From contig VXNY01000031.1 of the NCBI GenBank assembly GCA_009840305.1, positions 124,001 to 188,000 on the forward strand: 64,000 bases of DNA, given 5' to 3'. This document shows, piece after piece, positions 26,599 through 35,454 of this stretch (the stretch's first letter is position 1; each line of letters starts with the position of its first letter). Origin of the DNA: Gammaproteobacteria bacterium (GTDB taxonomy: Bacteria > Pseudomonadota > Gammaproteobacteria > Pseudomonadales > Azotimanducaceae). The notes beneath the pieces were generated by a model. It saw only the letters and a program-made list of their open reading frames with translations, did not search any database and was not told the origin of the DNA. The position numbers and the translations under genes are program-made.

Positions 26599-27231
26599 AT
26601 GTTTCAATCGTTGATTCGCTTTCTCCAAGTAGGGGGTCCAGTAGTATGGTTACTACTGGTGATCTCGGTCGTGGCGATCGCCATCGTTATCTACAAGATG
26701 TGGCAACTCGTACAAGCGCGACCAGACGACAACGTCCACCTCCAACCAGCAATAAAAGCCTGGGTGGAACATGATCATTCAACGGCTATATCAAAGCTAA
26801 GTAAGCAGGCATTCGCTCACGACATCGTCAAGTTCACAATGGAGAACTTGCGAGAAAATCGACATGATGAAGCACTCATCAAGGAAGAAATCGAACGTAT
26901 TTCAATCACCAAACTGTCTGAACTTCGATCTCTCTTGCCAGCACTTGAAGTGATTGGAACGTTGAGTCCGTTGCTTGGGTTGCTAGGGACTGTACTGGGC
27001 ATGATCAATGCGTTTCAAGCTATGGAAGTAGCAGGTAACCAAGTAGACCCTTCCGTGCTTGCTGGAGGCATATGGCAGGCACTTCTTACCACCGCGCTTG
27101 GCCTTGCTATCGCTATTCCAGTACTCGCAGCTTTTAATTGGATGGATCGCAAAATACAGCGAAGCGCAATGTTAATCAACGATACCGTAACACAATTGTT
27201 CACCGCTTACCATCTTCGTAAATCAGCATAA
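26599..27231 (+). CDS. exbB: ExbB/TolQ-type proton channel subunit
   Basis: The 210-residue protein has the MotA/TolQ/ExbB plan: one membrane helix near the N-terminus ([20 protein letters not shown]), a cytoplasmic loop, and two helices with [20 protein letters not shown] and [20 protein letters not shown]. It forms the pentameric proton channel that energises TonB. The start is ATG at 26599, though a TTG at 26593 is possible; neither has a clear ribosome binding site. Two ExbD genes and tonB follow, so this is a TonB rather than Tol system. Confidence 0.9.
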   Translation: MFQSLIRFLQVGGPVVWLLLVISVVAIAIVIYKMWQLVQARPDDNVHLQPAIKAWVEHDHSTAISKLSKQAFAHDIVKFTMENLRENRHDEALIKEEIERISITKLSELRSLLPALEVIGTLSPLLGLLGTVLGMINAFQAMEVAGNQVDPSVLAGGIWQALLTTALGLAIAIPVLAAFNWMDRKIQRSAMLINDTVTQLFTAYHLRKSA

Positions 27232-27240
27232 ATTCGCGAT

Positions 27241-27639
27241 ATGCTCGATTTGTCGCACTACTTGAAATCAAAGAAACGGACGGTGAGTATGGTTCCGCTC
27301 ATCGACATTGTTTTCATCTTGTTACTCTTTTTTATATTGACCAAAACGGTAGTGGCAGATAAACAGCTTAGTCTTGACACCTCAAGAGCGCAACCATCAC
27401 AACAACAAGAACTAGTTACTGTTTGGTTAGAAAACGACGAGGGACTTCTCATTATTGATGGACTATTTGTTGAGAGTGCAGATCCAGACGAACTATCGTG
27501 GTGGATACAAAACAAGGGTATTAACACGAACTATGTCGTTGATATCCACGAGGATGTTTCTACACAAGGTCTGATCACATTGTTGGACCGAATGAAGCAA
27601 GCAGATGCGTCGAACGTAACTATTGAGCTCGACAAATAA
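27241..27639 (+). CDS. exbD: ExbD/TolR-type subunit, first copy
   Basis: The 132-residue protein has a short cytoplasmic start, then VSMVPLIDIVFILLLFFILT, the single membrane helix with the conserved Asp that carries protons, and a periplasmic ExbD domain ending in LLDRMKQADASNVTIEL. It begins nine bases after exbB. Its stop codon overlaps the start of the next ExbD gene (TAATG), so the two are coupled. Confidence 0.92.
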   Translation: MLDLSHYLKSKKRTVSMVPLIDIVFILLLFFILTKTVVADKQLSLDTSRAQPSQQQELVTVWLENDEGLLIIDGLFVESADPDELSWWIQNKGINTNYVVDIHEDVSTQGLITLLDRMKQADASNVTIELDK

Positions 27640-28070
27640 TGAATCTCATTCAAGAGCACAATACCTCAAATGTGAGCGATTCACAAATGATTCCGTTGAT
27701 CAATGTGGTGTTCTTGATGCTTGCGTTTATCTTAATCACTGGAAACATAGAGAAGTCGAACGAAAGAAATCCAGAACTTCAAGAATTGGCAATCCCGTCC
27801 TCGACAAGTAATCTAGATCAAGAGGTTCACGACGTAACCGTGACCCTAGACAAGTCTGGGTCAATGTATATAGACGAAACCGCGACAAATATTGATGCTT
27901 TCGCAGAAATGTTTCCCCTGTCGGCGAGCGACATTACTGACGCTCAAGTCCTGATTCGAGCGGACGCGAGTGTTTCTGCGCACGCGACAAGAGAAGTGCT
28001 AAAAGAGTTACGAGATCTTGGTTTGAGAAGAATTTCCTTAGCAACAGTGCGTGCCTATTCTTCGGATTGA
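27639..28070 (+). CDS. exbD: ExbD/TolR-type subunit, second copy
   Basis: This 143-residue ExbD paralogue has its membrane helix in MIPLINVVFLMLAFILITG. The usual Asp in the helix start is an Asn here (LINVVF against LIDIVF in the first copy), so it may not carry protons itself. The periplasmic part has VTVTLDKSGSMYID and ends with ELRDLGLRRISLATVR. ExbD forms a dimer in the ExbB pore; two unequal copies suggest a heterodimer with one proton-carrying Asp, which is inference from the sequence. Confidence 0.88.
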   Translation: MNLIQEHNTSNVSDSQMIPLINVVFLMLAFILITGNIEKSNERNPELQELAIPSSTSNLDQEVHDVTVTLDKSGSMYIDETATNIDAFAEMFPLSASDITDAQVLIRADASVSAHATREVLKELRDLGLRRISLATVRAYSSD

Positions 28071-28185
28071 AAACTTGTCTCTTACGATTTAAAACAGCGT
28101 GATTTCTGGTTCGTTTATTACAAACGCGAATCTTTAAGCCGTTTACAATCTAGAATGAACGCAATCAACAGATTCACTATCGCCC

Positions 28186-28911
28186 ATGATTAACTCAAGG
28201 ACAATCTGGACATTTGCGATCGGATTGTCGATACTAGCTCACATCGTTGTCTTTGCACTGTTTTATGAAGGTGGCCGAAGTTACGGAGACGACGGATACC
28301 TTGAAGTTGAACTTTCACTTGAAGAGCCGAAGAGAGACCAACAAACACAAACCAAACAGGCATTACCTGCGCCTCCACGGCAGGGAGTCATGCCTCCGAT
28401 ACCTGAACCTACTGAATTGATTCCAATGGATATCGATTTGACTCCAACTATAGACATTTCTCCAGAAGACTTATTAGACTTGCCGGAAATCTCACTCGAT
28501 GTTCAAAATTTGAACGACTCGTTTGACCCGTTAGGCGATTCCAACAACATCTTCTTTGGTACAGGTCCTACAGATGAATCTGCTAGAAAGAAAGGTAAAG
28601 AAAGTGTCGAGAGCAACTATTTGAAGCGGGTCAGCGCTCGAATCCATAGATTCAAACGATACCCCAGAGAAGCGAGAATAGCCAAACAGGAAGGAACTGT
28701 AGTCATGCAATTAACGCTTGACTCAGAAGGCAAAGTACAGGACAAAAACATCACGTCTTCAAGTGGTATCGACTTGTTAGATGAAGCCGCTTTGCAAATA
28801 ATTACAAAAGCCGATCCATTCCCAAAGTTCCCCTCAGCATTAGTCAAAAGAGTTGGTACTCAGCTCAAGTTCTCAACGGCGATCAACTATAAATTGAGCG
28901 ACGCTGAGTAA
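28186..28911 (+). CDS. tonB: TonB energy transducer
   Basis: The 241-residue protein has an N-terminal membrane anchor (FAIGLSILAHIVVFALFYEG, with the His of the TonB helix), a Pro- and acid-rich periplasmic linker (ALPAPPRQGVMPPIPEPTEL) and a C-terminal TonB domain: YPREARIAKQEGTVVMQLTL, then VQDKNITSSSGIDLLDEAAL. It transmits proton-motive energy from ExbBD to outer-membrane receptors, three of which are in this window. It lies 115 bases after the second exbD, so it may have its own promoter. Confidence 0.92.
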   Translation: MINSRTIWTFAIGLSILAHIVVFALFYEGGRSYGDDGYLEVELSLEEPKRDQQTQTKQALPAPPRQGVMPPIPEPTELIPMDIDLTPTIDISPEDLLDLPEISLDVQNLNDSFDPLGDSNNIFFGTGPTDESARKKGKESVESNYLKRVSARIHRFKRYPREARIAKQEGTVVMQLTLDSEGKVQDKNITSSSGIDLLDEAALQIITKADPFPKFPSALVKRVGTQLKFSTAINYKLSDAE

Positions 28912-28927
28912 GCAAAAATTACTCTCT

Positions 28928-28960
28928 CTCTCTGCTAGATCGACTGCTATCAGCAAAGAG
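28928..28960. terminator. Possible bidirectional terminator between tonB and ihfB
   Basis: CTCTCTGCT (28928-28936) pairs with AGCAAAGAG (28952-28960), nine positions with one mismatch, in the 59-base gap between two convergent genes. T-rich sequence after it is weak on both strands. Confidence 0.3.
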
Positions 28961-28970
28961 AACAGTTTGT

Positions 28971-29294
28971 TTAGTCGTCGGTCTTTAAACTAGCAGGATT
29001 AAAAACTACTGCGGCATGTTGCTGAACTGAATCGCGCAACTTCGGACTGACCTTAAAGTGAGGGACGTAAGTTTCAGGCAGGTTAACGGTCGCACCATTT
29101 CGAGGATCGCGAGCAACTCGCGCCGCACGCCGTCTTAAAGAAAACGTACCGAATCCACGAATTTGGACTTCGTTACCCATAACGAGAGACTCATCCAAGT
29201 GCGCCACAATAAGACGTGTGCACTGCTTAATGGTCTCATCAGCGTAATCTGGATGCTGTTTGGCTATTCTTCGAACTACTTCTGACAATACCAT
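28971..29294 (-). CDS. ihfB: Integration host factor beta subunit
   Basis: The 107-residue HU/IHF-family protein has the flanking helices, RGFGTFSLRRRAARVARDPRNGATVNLPETYVPHFK split across the DNA-binding arms, with the Pro of the intercalating arm (N-x-PET). The order rpsA-ihfB with 25 bases between is the conserved one, which identifies it as IHF-beta rather than HU or IHF-alpha. It has about a dozen extra residues at the C-terminus compared with E. coli. With IhfA it bends DNA in replication, recombination and transcription. Confidence 0.93.
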   Translation of the reverse strand: MVLSEVVRRIAKQHPDYADETIKQCTRLIVAHLDESLVMGNEVQIRGFGTFSLRRRAARVARDPRNGATVNLPETYVPHFKVSPKLRDSVQQHAAVVFNPASLKTDD

Positions 29295-29319
29295 CGCTGG
29301 GGTCTCGGTCGCTATGAAA

Positions 29320-30996
29320 TTACTTTTTCTTTAGTTGTGAGCGTATGAGCTCCCCAAACGTCGTAGCTCGCGACTCTTCCTCAGTCTGTTGCTGATACTC
29401 TCGATGTGCTTCAGCTTCGTGGTCTTCTTCACTTTGCTTAATTGACAGCCACAGTACTCGATTGCGATTGTCGACGGTCAATATCTTCCCTACAATTCCG
29501 TCCCCTGCCTTCAACGCGTGGCGTGCATCCTCTACGTGATCCTGAGAAATCTCACTTACCCGGACTACACCTACAACGCCCTCCGCTAACTCTACAGTCG
29601 CGTCTTGTTGTGTGACTTCCGAAACGACTCCAGCCACGACCGTACCTCGGGGATTAGCCTTTACATAGTCACCGAAAGAGTCCACATCGAGTTGCTTAAT
29701 CCCTAGACCGATACGCTCTCGTTCTACATCGATCGCGAGAACAACTGCGTCAACTTGCTCACCGCGACTAAATCGTCGAATGACAGTTTCACCAGGTTCA
29801 GTCCAAGACATATCAGAGAGATGGACTAAACCGTCGACATTCCCAGGTAATCCGATAAAGATTCCAAAATCGGTAATGGATTTGACTTTTCCTGAGACTT
29901 TCTGACCGATCTCATGGGTATCTCCAAATACTTCCCAAGGATTGTCTTTACACTGTTTCATCCCAAGCGAGACGCGGCGACGTTCCTCGTCGATGCCGAG
30001 TACCATAACTTCGATCGTGTCTCCGACAGTTACGATCTTCGCAGGATTTACGTTTCGACTCGTCCAATCCATTTCCGACACGTGCACTAAACCTTCGACG
30101 CCGTCTTCAATCTCAGCAAAGCAACCGTAGTCGGTTATGTTGGTAACCGTTGCATACACTTTGGTTCGAGGAGGATATCGTTCCAATATATCGCTCCACG
30201 GGTCTTCGCCTAGTTGCTTCATGCCGAGGGACACGCGAGACTTATCAGAATCAAATGAGAGTACCCTAACCGTGACTTCCTCACCCACTGTTACAACTTC
30301 GCTGGGATGGCGAACTCGTTTCCAGGCCATATCTGTAACATGCAATAACCCATCGACTCCACCTAAGTCCACAAACGCACCATAGTCGGTTAAATTTTTG
30401 ACTATTCCTTGGATGACTTGCCCCTCGGTGAGCGAAGCTAACAACGCGTCTCGCTCTTCACTGTTCTCTGTTTCTAATACTGCGCGTCGAGAAACGACCA
30501 CGTTGTTCCGGCGGGAATCCAATTTTATGATCTGAAAATCCATTTCCTCGCCTTCAATGTCCGTGGGTTCTTTTAGTGGTTTAAGATCAACCAACGAACC
30601 AGGAAGAAATGCACGGATATCCTCTATGAGGACCGTGAATCCACCTTTTACCTTGCTACAGAGTTTACCCCGAACTGCTTCCTGTCCTTCAAAAGCTTCT
30701 TCAAGCCGTTCCCATGTCTCTGCGCGCTTTGCTTTTTCACGGGACAGTCTAGTTTCGCCGAAGCCGTCATCCACGACTTCCATAGCTACTTTTACTTGAT
30801 CGCCGACATTCAGATGGAAATTTCCTTCCACGTCTAGAAACTGTTCGCGTGGAATGACACCTTCGGACTTTAGGCCAACGTGCATGGTAACGTATTCATT
30901 GTCGATATCGACTACCGTTCCCACGACGATGGAACCCGGTATCATCTCAACGGTTTCAACACTTTCTTCAAGTAGCTCAGCGAATGTTTCGGTCAT
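29320..30996 (-). CDS. rpsA: 30S ribosomal protein S1
   Basis: The 558-residue protein carries six S1 (OB-fold) domains; repeats show G-x-V-x-x-I-x-x-x-G-x-F/C, for example [40 protein letters not shown] and [20 protein letters not shown], each followed by L-H-x-S/T-D/E-M. Length equals the E. coli protein. S1 binds mRNA leaders and helps load them on the 30S subunit. The 268 bases before its start (30997-31264) hold no gene and contain short inverted repeats, in keeping with a long leader that S1 could use for autoregulation. Upstream of it in most relatives lies cmk; here an ankyrin gene on the other strand separates them. Confidence 0.97.
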   Translation of the reverse strand: MTETFAELLEESVETVEMIPGSIVVGTVVDIDNEYVTMHVGLKSEGVIPREQFLDVEGNFHLNVGDQVKVAMEVVDDGFGETRLSREKAKRAETWERLEEAFEGQEAVRGKLCSKVKGGFTVLIEDIRAFLPGSLVDLKPLKEPTDIEGEEMDFQIIKLDSRRNNVVVSRRAVLETENSEERDALLASLTEGQVIQGIVKNLTDYGAFVDLGGVDGLLHVTDMAWKRVRHPSEVVTVGEEVTVRVLSFDSDKSRVSLGMKQLGEDPWSDILERYPPRTKVYATVTNITDYGCFAEIEDGVEGLVHVSEMDWTSRNVNPAKIVTVGDTIEVMVLGIDEERRRVSLGMKQCKDNPWEVFGDTHEIGQKVSGKVKSITDFGIFIGLPGNVDGLVHLSDMSWTEPGETVIRRFSRGEQVDAVVLAIDVERERIGLGIKQLDVDSFGDYVKANPRGTVVAGVVSEVTQQDATVELAEGVVGVVRVSEISQDHVEDARHALKAGDGIVGKILTVDNRNRVLWLSIKQSEEDHEAEAHREYQQQTEEESRATTFGELIRSQLKKK

Positions 30997-31264
30997 GTTC
31001 TCCCAAGGTTTCAGTAAGATAAAAAGTCGGGCATAGGAAACGGCATGAGCATAAACACCCGTATGCGTAACAATTCGGAAAATTCACACGGACGAAGAAT
31101 TGTGGGCTTGAACTCCCACAGAAAAATAGCTGTGTGCGACGGTACGAATGGTACCCGTTCGTTGTCCCTAGCCAGAACTAGCGATATTTTAACGAAGTGA
31201 ACCTAGGACTATTCGTGCGTTGTAGAGCCGGGTATGTCAATCGGTATTTCGAGAGTACTTCAGT

Positions 31265-32320
31265 TTGATCCAATTACCCGGAAAAACTAGTGACTTTTTA
31301 AATTTTGGGCTTGCGACTGCCAAACTAGGTAGTGTATCGGAGGTTAAACAGGTACTGCATCAACAACCCGATTGGTTAAACCGTATCGGACCCCACGGAC
31401 GTACTCTGCTCTGGGAAGCGGCGTATCGAGGTAGAACGGAAACTGTTCAACTTTTGCTTGAGTATGGTGCCGATCCTCACCTGTGGGGATGTTACTTCAC
31501 ACCGATGTTTGTTGAAATTAGTGCTTATGCCGCAGCTGCCTGGAAAAACAGAACAGACACAGCAAATTTTCTTCAGGAACTATATCAGCCTCTCGACTTC
31601 TTTTCTGCTGTATTCCTAGGTGCTTACGAAAGAGTCGAGGAACTAATTGACGAACAACCCGATCTAGTCAATCAAAAGAGACCACAACACGACCGAGATA
31701 TTGGGTTCTCCGGATTACACTACGCAATCAGCGGTCGTTACAGCAACATCTTAAAGTTACTTCTAAAACGTGGTGCAAAGCCAACCCATCACAAGAGATG
31801 GCTCGTGAAATTCGCTATTTGGCGAGGAGATCTTGAGACTCTTCAAGTTCTTCTGGATGCAGGAATTGTGCCAAATCGATTGAAGTGGGAACCCGTATTC
31901 GTAAAGAATCCAAAACTTCGAGATTTACTACTACGTTTTAGCGTCACAATAGATCCAAACACGCCAGAAAATGGTTGGCCTCCGTTAGTGTATGAGTCCC
32001 GTGGTGATCGAGGTGGAAATATCAAGTATATTCAAGAACTGTTAGACATGGGTGTTGACGTGAACATTCGAAACCACAAAGGTGAAACCGCATTGCATTG
32101 TGCCAGTAAGGCTGGTTTAGTTCCCATAGTCGAATTGCTCTTAGCAAACGGCGCACGCATTGATTTGCGAGACAACAGTGGAAGCACACCTTTACAACAT
32201 GCACTTCGTTCGACCATCAAATCTCGGTCGAATCGTGCGTCCGTAATTTCAACTCTATTAAAGCATGGAGCAAACATCGCGAATTTAAGCGAACACGATC
32301 AAAGAAAACTCGATGCATGA
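31265..32320 (+). CDS. Ankyrin-repeat protein
   Basis: The 351-residue product has ankyrin repeats such as GRTLLWEAAYRGRTETVQLL followed by LEYGADP, SGLHYAISGRYSNILKLLLK with RGAKP, and KGETALHCASKAGLVPIVEL followed by NGARIDLRDNSGSTPLQHAL. Degenerate copies lie between. There is no signal peptide or membrane segment, so it is probably a cytoplasmic protein-binding scaffold. The start codon is TTG with no strong ribosome binding site. It is inserted on the opposite strand between cmk and rpsA, which are normally adjacent. Confidence 0.85.
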   Translation: MIQLPGKTSDFLNFGLATAKLGSVSEVKQVLHQQPDWLNRIGPHGRTLLWEAAYRGRTETVQLLLEYGADPHLWGCYFTPMFVEISAYAAAAWKNRTDTANFLQELYQPLDFFSAVFLGAYERVEELIDEQPDLVNQKRPQHDRDIGFSGLHYAISGRYSNILKLLLKRGAKPTHHKRWLVKFAIWRGDLETLQVLLDAGIVPNRLKWEPVFVKNPKLRDLLLRFSVTIDPNTPENGWPPLVYESRGDRGGNIKYIQELLDMGVDVNIRNHKGETALHCASKAGLVPIVELLLANGARIDLRDNSGSTPLQHALRSTIKSRSNRASVISTLLKHGANIANLSEHDQRKLDA

Positions 32321-32347
32321 CTAAGAGCGGATTGGCTCTGTCTTAGT
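32320..32347. terminator. Hairpin spanning the convergent ends of the ankyrin gene and cmk
   Basis: ACTAAGA (32320-32326) and TCTTAGT (32341-32347) form a perfect 7-bp inverted repeat, with an alternative inner pairing AGAGC/GCTCT. It covers both stop codons of two converging genes. No T run follows on either strand. Confidence 0.35.
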
Positions 32348-33107
32348 GGTGTGCCGTATTGGTGTTGACTAGATTGCGCTCTTGTGCGAGTCTTAAAACT
32401 TCGGAAACCGTTTGCTCGATGGTTTGATTTGAACTGTCCACACACACGGAGTCTTCAGCAGGGATCGCAGGAGCTACTTCTCGAAGTGAATCTTTTCGGT
32501 CGCGTTCTTCCATCATTTCTCGGATTCTGTGAAATTCCGATTCTGGTAATTTCAATTGCTGTAGTCGTCTTTCCGCTCTTGTTTCCGCCGTCGCTTCTAA
32601 AAATATTTTGAGTTGAGCGTCTGGAAATATAACGGTACCCATGTCTCTACCGTCCGCTACTAACCCTGGAGCTTCGCGGCGTTCGCGTTGTTTTGGTACG
32701 AGCAGACGACGTACTCTCGGTGAAGCCGCAACCCGAGCTGCAAGCCTAGAAATGGGATCTGAGCGTACGGTCTCAGTAATGTCGATTCCATTCCATCGTA
32801 CATAACTCTGTCGAAGGGAGTCACTCAACACAGCTACCCTATCGTTGCTGTCCATCGATTCAGACAACCAGTCTTGTTGTGAGGCATCAATTCCTGCATT
32901 AAAGTACGAAATCTTCACTCGATGTGAGAGGAGTGCCTCAATTGACTTGATATCGTCGACATCGATACCAAGCTCCTTTACTAAGAAAGCAGTGATTCGG
33001 TACAACAATCCGCTGTCTAGTAGATTCCATCCGAGTTTAGTGGCCACTTCGCTTGCTACAGTACCTTTGCCGGAAGCTGCTAAGCCATCGATCGCGATTA
33101 CGGGAAT
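32343..33107 (-). CDS. cmk: Cytidylate kinase, with a non-canonical start
   Basis: The protein has the NMP-kinase fold of Cmk: P-loop IDGLAASGKGTVASEV, then LLDSGLLYRI, GRDMGTVIFPDAQLKIFLEA with the CMP-binding Asp, and ERDRKDSLREVAPAIPAEDS. The only standard start in the frame, GTG at 33047, lies after the P-loop and cannot be right. Upstream of the P-loop the frame has no ATG, GTG or TTG. The codons ATA-ATT at 33110-33105 precede PVIAIDG exactly where the family starts, with GAGG five or eight bases before them. I take ATT at 33107, which gives 254 residues. It phosphorylates CMP and dCMP. It follows hisC with 56 bases between. Confidence 0.85.
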   Translation of the reverse strand: MPVIAIDGLAASGKGTVASEVATKLGWNLLDSGLLYRITAFLVKELGIDVDDIKSIEALLSHRVKISYFNAGIDASQQDWLSESMDSNDRVAVLSDSLRQSYVRWNGIDITETVRSDPISRLAARVAASPRVRRLLVPKQRERREAPGLVADGRDMGTVIFPDAQLKIFLEATAETRAERRLQQLKLPESEFHRIREMMEERDRKDSLREVAPAIPAEDSVCVDSSNQTIEQTVSEVLRLAQERNLVNTNTAHH

Positions 33108-33163
33108 TATCGGATCCTCGAGCGTGGAAGTGTGATTCCTCAGAAAAAATTCTCCAATACAGT

Positions 33164-34273
33164 CTAATTTAGCAGAATTTGCTCTAGCGAAGCGACGAAT
33201 TTCTTGTTTTCAACGGGAAGCCCGATCGTAACTCGTAAGTGGTTCGGTAAATTGTAATTCGCGAGAGTTCGAACGAATATTCCGCGTTTCTTCAATCCTG
33301 TGTTAATCGGTGCTGCTTCACGACCGCAATTGAAAGTGACAAAGTTCGTTTGTGAATCGAGGTACTCTAGACCCATTCTTTCGAACTCTTGATAGAGGAA
33401 GACCCGACCTGTCTCATTCAATTCCAAGCACTTTTGGACATAGACTCGGTCGTTTAATGCTGCTTCGGCTGCAGTCAAAGCTAAGCTATTGACGTTAAAC
33501 GGCGGACGAATCCGATTGAGCATCTCGCACATTATTTCCGACGATATGCTATACCCTACTCGCAGCCCTGCTAACCCATAAATCTTTGAGAATGTCCGAG
33601 TGAGAATGACGTTTGGATATTCTTTACAGAGTTGCACACTATCCGGAAAACTAGAGTCTCGCACATATTCAAAGTAAGCTTCGTCCAATACGACCCAAAT
33701 CCTTTGAGGTAAAGCATCAAGAAAAGCTACAAGTTCTGCGTGTTCCGTGCAAGTACCTAAGGGATTTCCGGGATTCGTGATAAAAATCAGTCGAGTACTA
33801 GGGGTAATCGCACCCAGCATCGCTGAGAAGTCTATCTTCCAATTCTTGGCCGAAACCTTGACTAACTCACCGTGCGCGGAGTAGATGAGGACTGGATATA
33901 GTGTAAAACAATATTCATCAACTATAACCTCGGAATTTGGGGAAAGCGCAACTTTAGCGATAAGATCAAGAACTCCGCTAGAACCAGCACCAAGTGTGAT
34001 TTGAAAATGGGATACACCCAATTGCTCGGCTAATTGGGACTTCAATCGTAAGCCATCCGAATCAGGATAACGGTTGAGTGAACGCTGTGCGCCGTTTATC
34101 GCACTAAGCACCTTAGAACTCGGACCGCGAGGATTCTCGTTACATGCTAACTGAAGAACTTCCGCGAATCCTGAGTCTGGCTGTGTCCCATCATTCACCG
34201 TAGAGGGGACGAAGGAAGGTAGTTTGGAAATGCTCTCGCTGACGTTGTTCATGATTAGGGAGACACGACACAT
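33164..34273 (-). CDS. hisC: Histidinol-phosphate aminotransferase
   Basis: The protein is a fold-type I PLP aminotransferase of 369 residues. It shows LQLACNENPRGPSSKV, the GAGSSGVLDLIAKVAL cofactor region, ITNPGNPLGT, WVVLDEAYFEYV and RTFSKIYGLAGLRVGY with the PLP-binding Lys. It makes histidinol phosphate from imidazole acetol phosphate; in the serC-hisC-cmk context it may also act in Phe/Tyr synthesis, as the hisC2 copies of pseudomonads do. The start could be ATG at 34273 or at 34252, with no decisive ribosome binding site. Confidence 0.92.
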   Translation of the reverse strand: MCRVSLIMNNVSESISKLPSFVPSTVNDGTQPDSGFAEVLQLACNENPRGPSSKVLSAINGAQRSLNRYPDSDGLRLKSQLAEQLGVSHFQITLGAGSSGVLDLIAKVALSPNSEVIVDEYCFTLYPVLIYSAHGELVKVSAKNWKIDFSAMLGAITPSTRLIFITNPGNPLGTCTEHAELVAFLDALPQRIWVVLDEAYFEYVRDSSFPDSVQLCKEYPNVILTRTFSKIYGLAGLRVGYSISSEIMCEMLNRIRPPFNVNSLALTAAEAALNDRVYVQKCLELNETGRVFLYQEFERMGLEYLDSQTNFVTFNCGREAAPINTGLKKRGIFVRTLANYNLPNHLRVTIGLPVENKKFVASLEQILLN

Positions 34274-34357
34274 AAAAAGTTGCTGGAATCGATGGACAAT
34301 GCAAGCATTGAGTTGCCGAGAAACAGAGTACAGAGTCTCTGCGTCAGCACGAATCGC

Positions 34358-35428
34358 TCAGCTTTTCCGTAGTTCAAAGTCTGCTAAGAATTCGACTAAA
34401 GCATCAACGGCCTGCATAGGAACACCATTGTACAAGCTAGCACGAAATCCCCCTACGGCTCGATGCCCCTTTAAATGATGGATACCTGCGTTTTCTGCTT
34501 CGACAAGTAATCGTCCGTTTAGCGAATCGTCCGCAAGTGTAAACGTAACACTTACGGATGACCTGAAACGTGGTTCAATCACTGAGCGATAGAGAGCACT
34601 TCCATCAAGTAGATCGTAAAGTCTTTGCGACTTCAATTCGCTTTGTTTTTGCATCTCTTTCACACCACCTTGAGCTGAGATCCAATCGAACATTAAGCCA
34701 GCAATGTACCAAGCGAACGTGTTGGGTGTGTTAAACATCGATGTATTCTTGGCATGAGTCGCGTAGTTCAAATACTCTGACTCTTGCTCCAGAGCTTCAC
34801 GACACAAATTTTTTCGAACGATGACGATAGCCAATCCTGATGGACCGAAATTTTTCTGTGCACAGGCATAAATAAGTCCAAATCTCTCGACTTCCATAGG
34901 TCGAGTCAGAAAATCTGAAGACGCATCGACCACGAGCGGCACGCTATCTACACTTGGAAAATCGTGATATTGGACACCAGAAATCGTTTCATTCGAAGTG
35001 ATGTACAGGTATTTCGAACCTGAGTAGCGTGTCCAAGTCGACTCTGCTGGAATGTGATCGTGGGCAGAGGCGACGGTTTTCGCGTCGCGTAAGCGTTCGG
35101 CTTCTTTTAGTGCTTTCTGAGACCAGATTCCGGTATCTACATACTCAACGACTTCACCTGGCTCTGCCAAGTTGAGCGGAATCATGGTGAACTGTAGCCT
35201 AGCACCTCCTTGCAGGAATAACACATGATAGTCTTCGCCGATGCGAAGCAATTGCCGCAATGAGTGTTCTGCGCGCGAAGCAATGTCCATAAACGTACTT
35301 GATCGGTGGCTAATTTCCATCACGGACATGCCAGTGCCACGATAATCGAGAAGATCATGCTGAATCTCGGTCATAACCTCCGCAGGAAGTGCTGCCGGAC
35401 CAGCCGAGAAATTGTGTGCTCGACGCAT
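34358..35428 (-). CDS. serC: Phosphoserine aminotransferase
   Basis: The 356-residue enzyme starts RRAHNFSAGPAALPAEVM, then MSVMEISHRSSTF, FLQGGARLQF, VDASSDFLTRP and YACAQKNFGPSGLAIVI with the PLP lysine; SLYNGVPMQAVDALVEFL closes it. The length is that of E. coli SerC. It makes phosphoserine in serine synthesis and acts in pyridoxine synthesis. It is 26 bases after gyrA, the usual neighbour in pseudomonads, and precedes hisC. Confidence 0.96.
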   Translation of the reverse strand: MRRAHNFSAGPAALPAEVMTEIQHDLLDYRGTGMSVMEISHRSSTFMDIASRAEHSLRQLLRIGEDYHVLFLQGGARLQFTMIPLNLAEPGEVVEYVDTGIWSQKALKEAERLRDAKTVASAHDHIPAESTWTRYSGSKYLYITSNETISGVQYHDFPSVDSVPLVVDASSDFLTRPMEVERFGLIYACAQKNFGPSGLAIVIVRKNLCREALEQESEYLNYATHAKNTSMFNTPNTFAWYIAGLMFDWISAQGGVKEMQKQSELKSQRLYDLLDGSALYRSVIEPRFRSSVSVTFTLADDSLNGRLLVEAENAGIHHLKGHRAVGGFRASLYNGVPMQAVDALVEFLADFELRKS

Positions 35429-35454
35429 TAAGAAGTTAGAGGAATACCAAGACT

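Noticed and set aside
32343..33047. cmk starting at GTG 33047
   Set aside because: This would remove the P-loop needed for ATP binding; homologous sequence clearly continues upstream.
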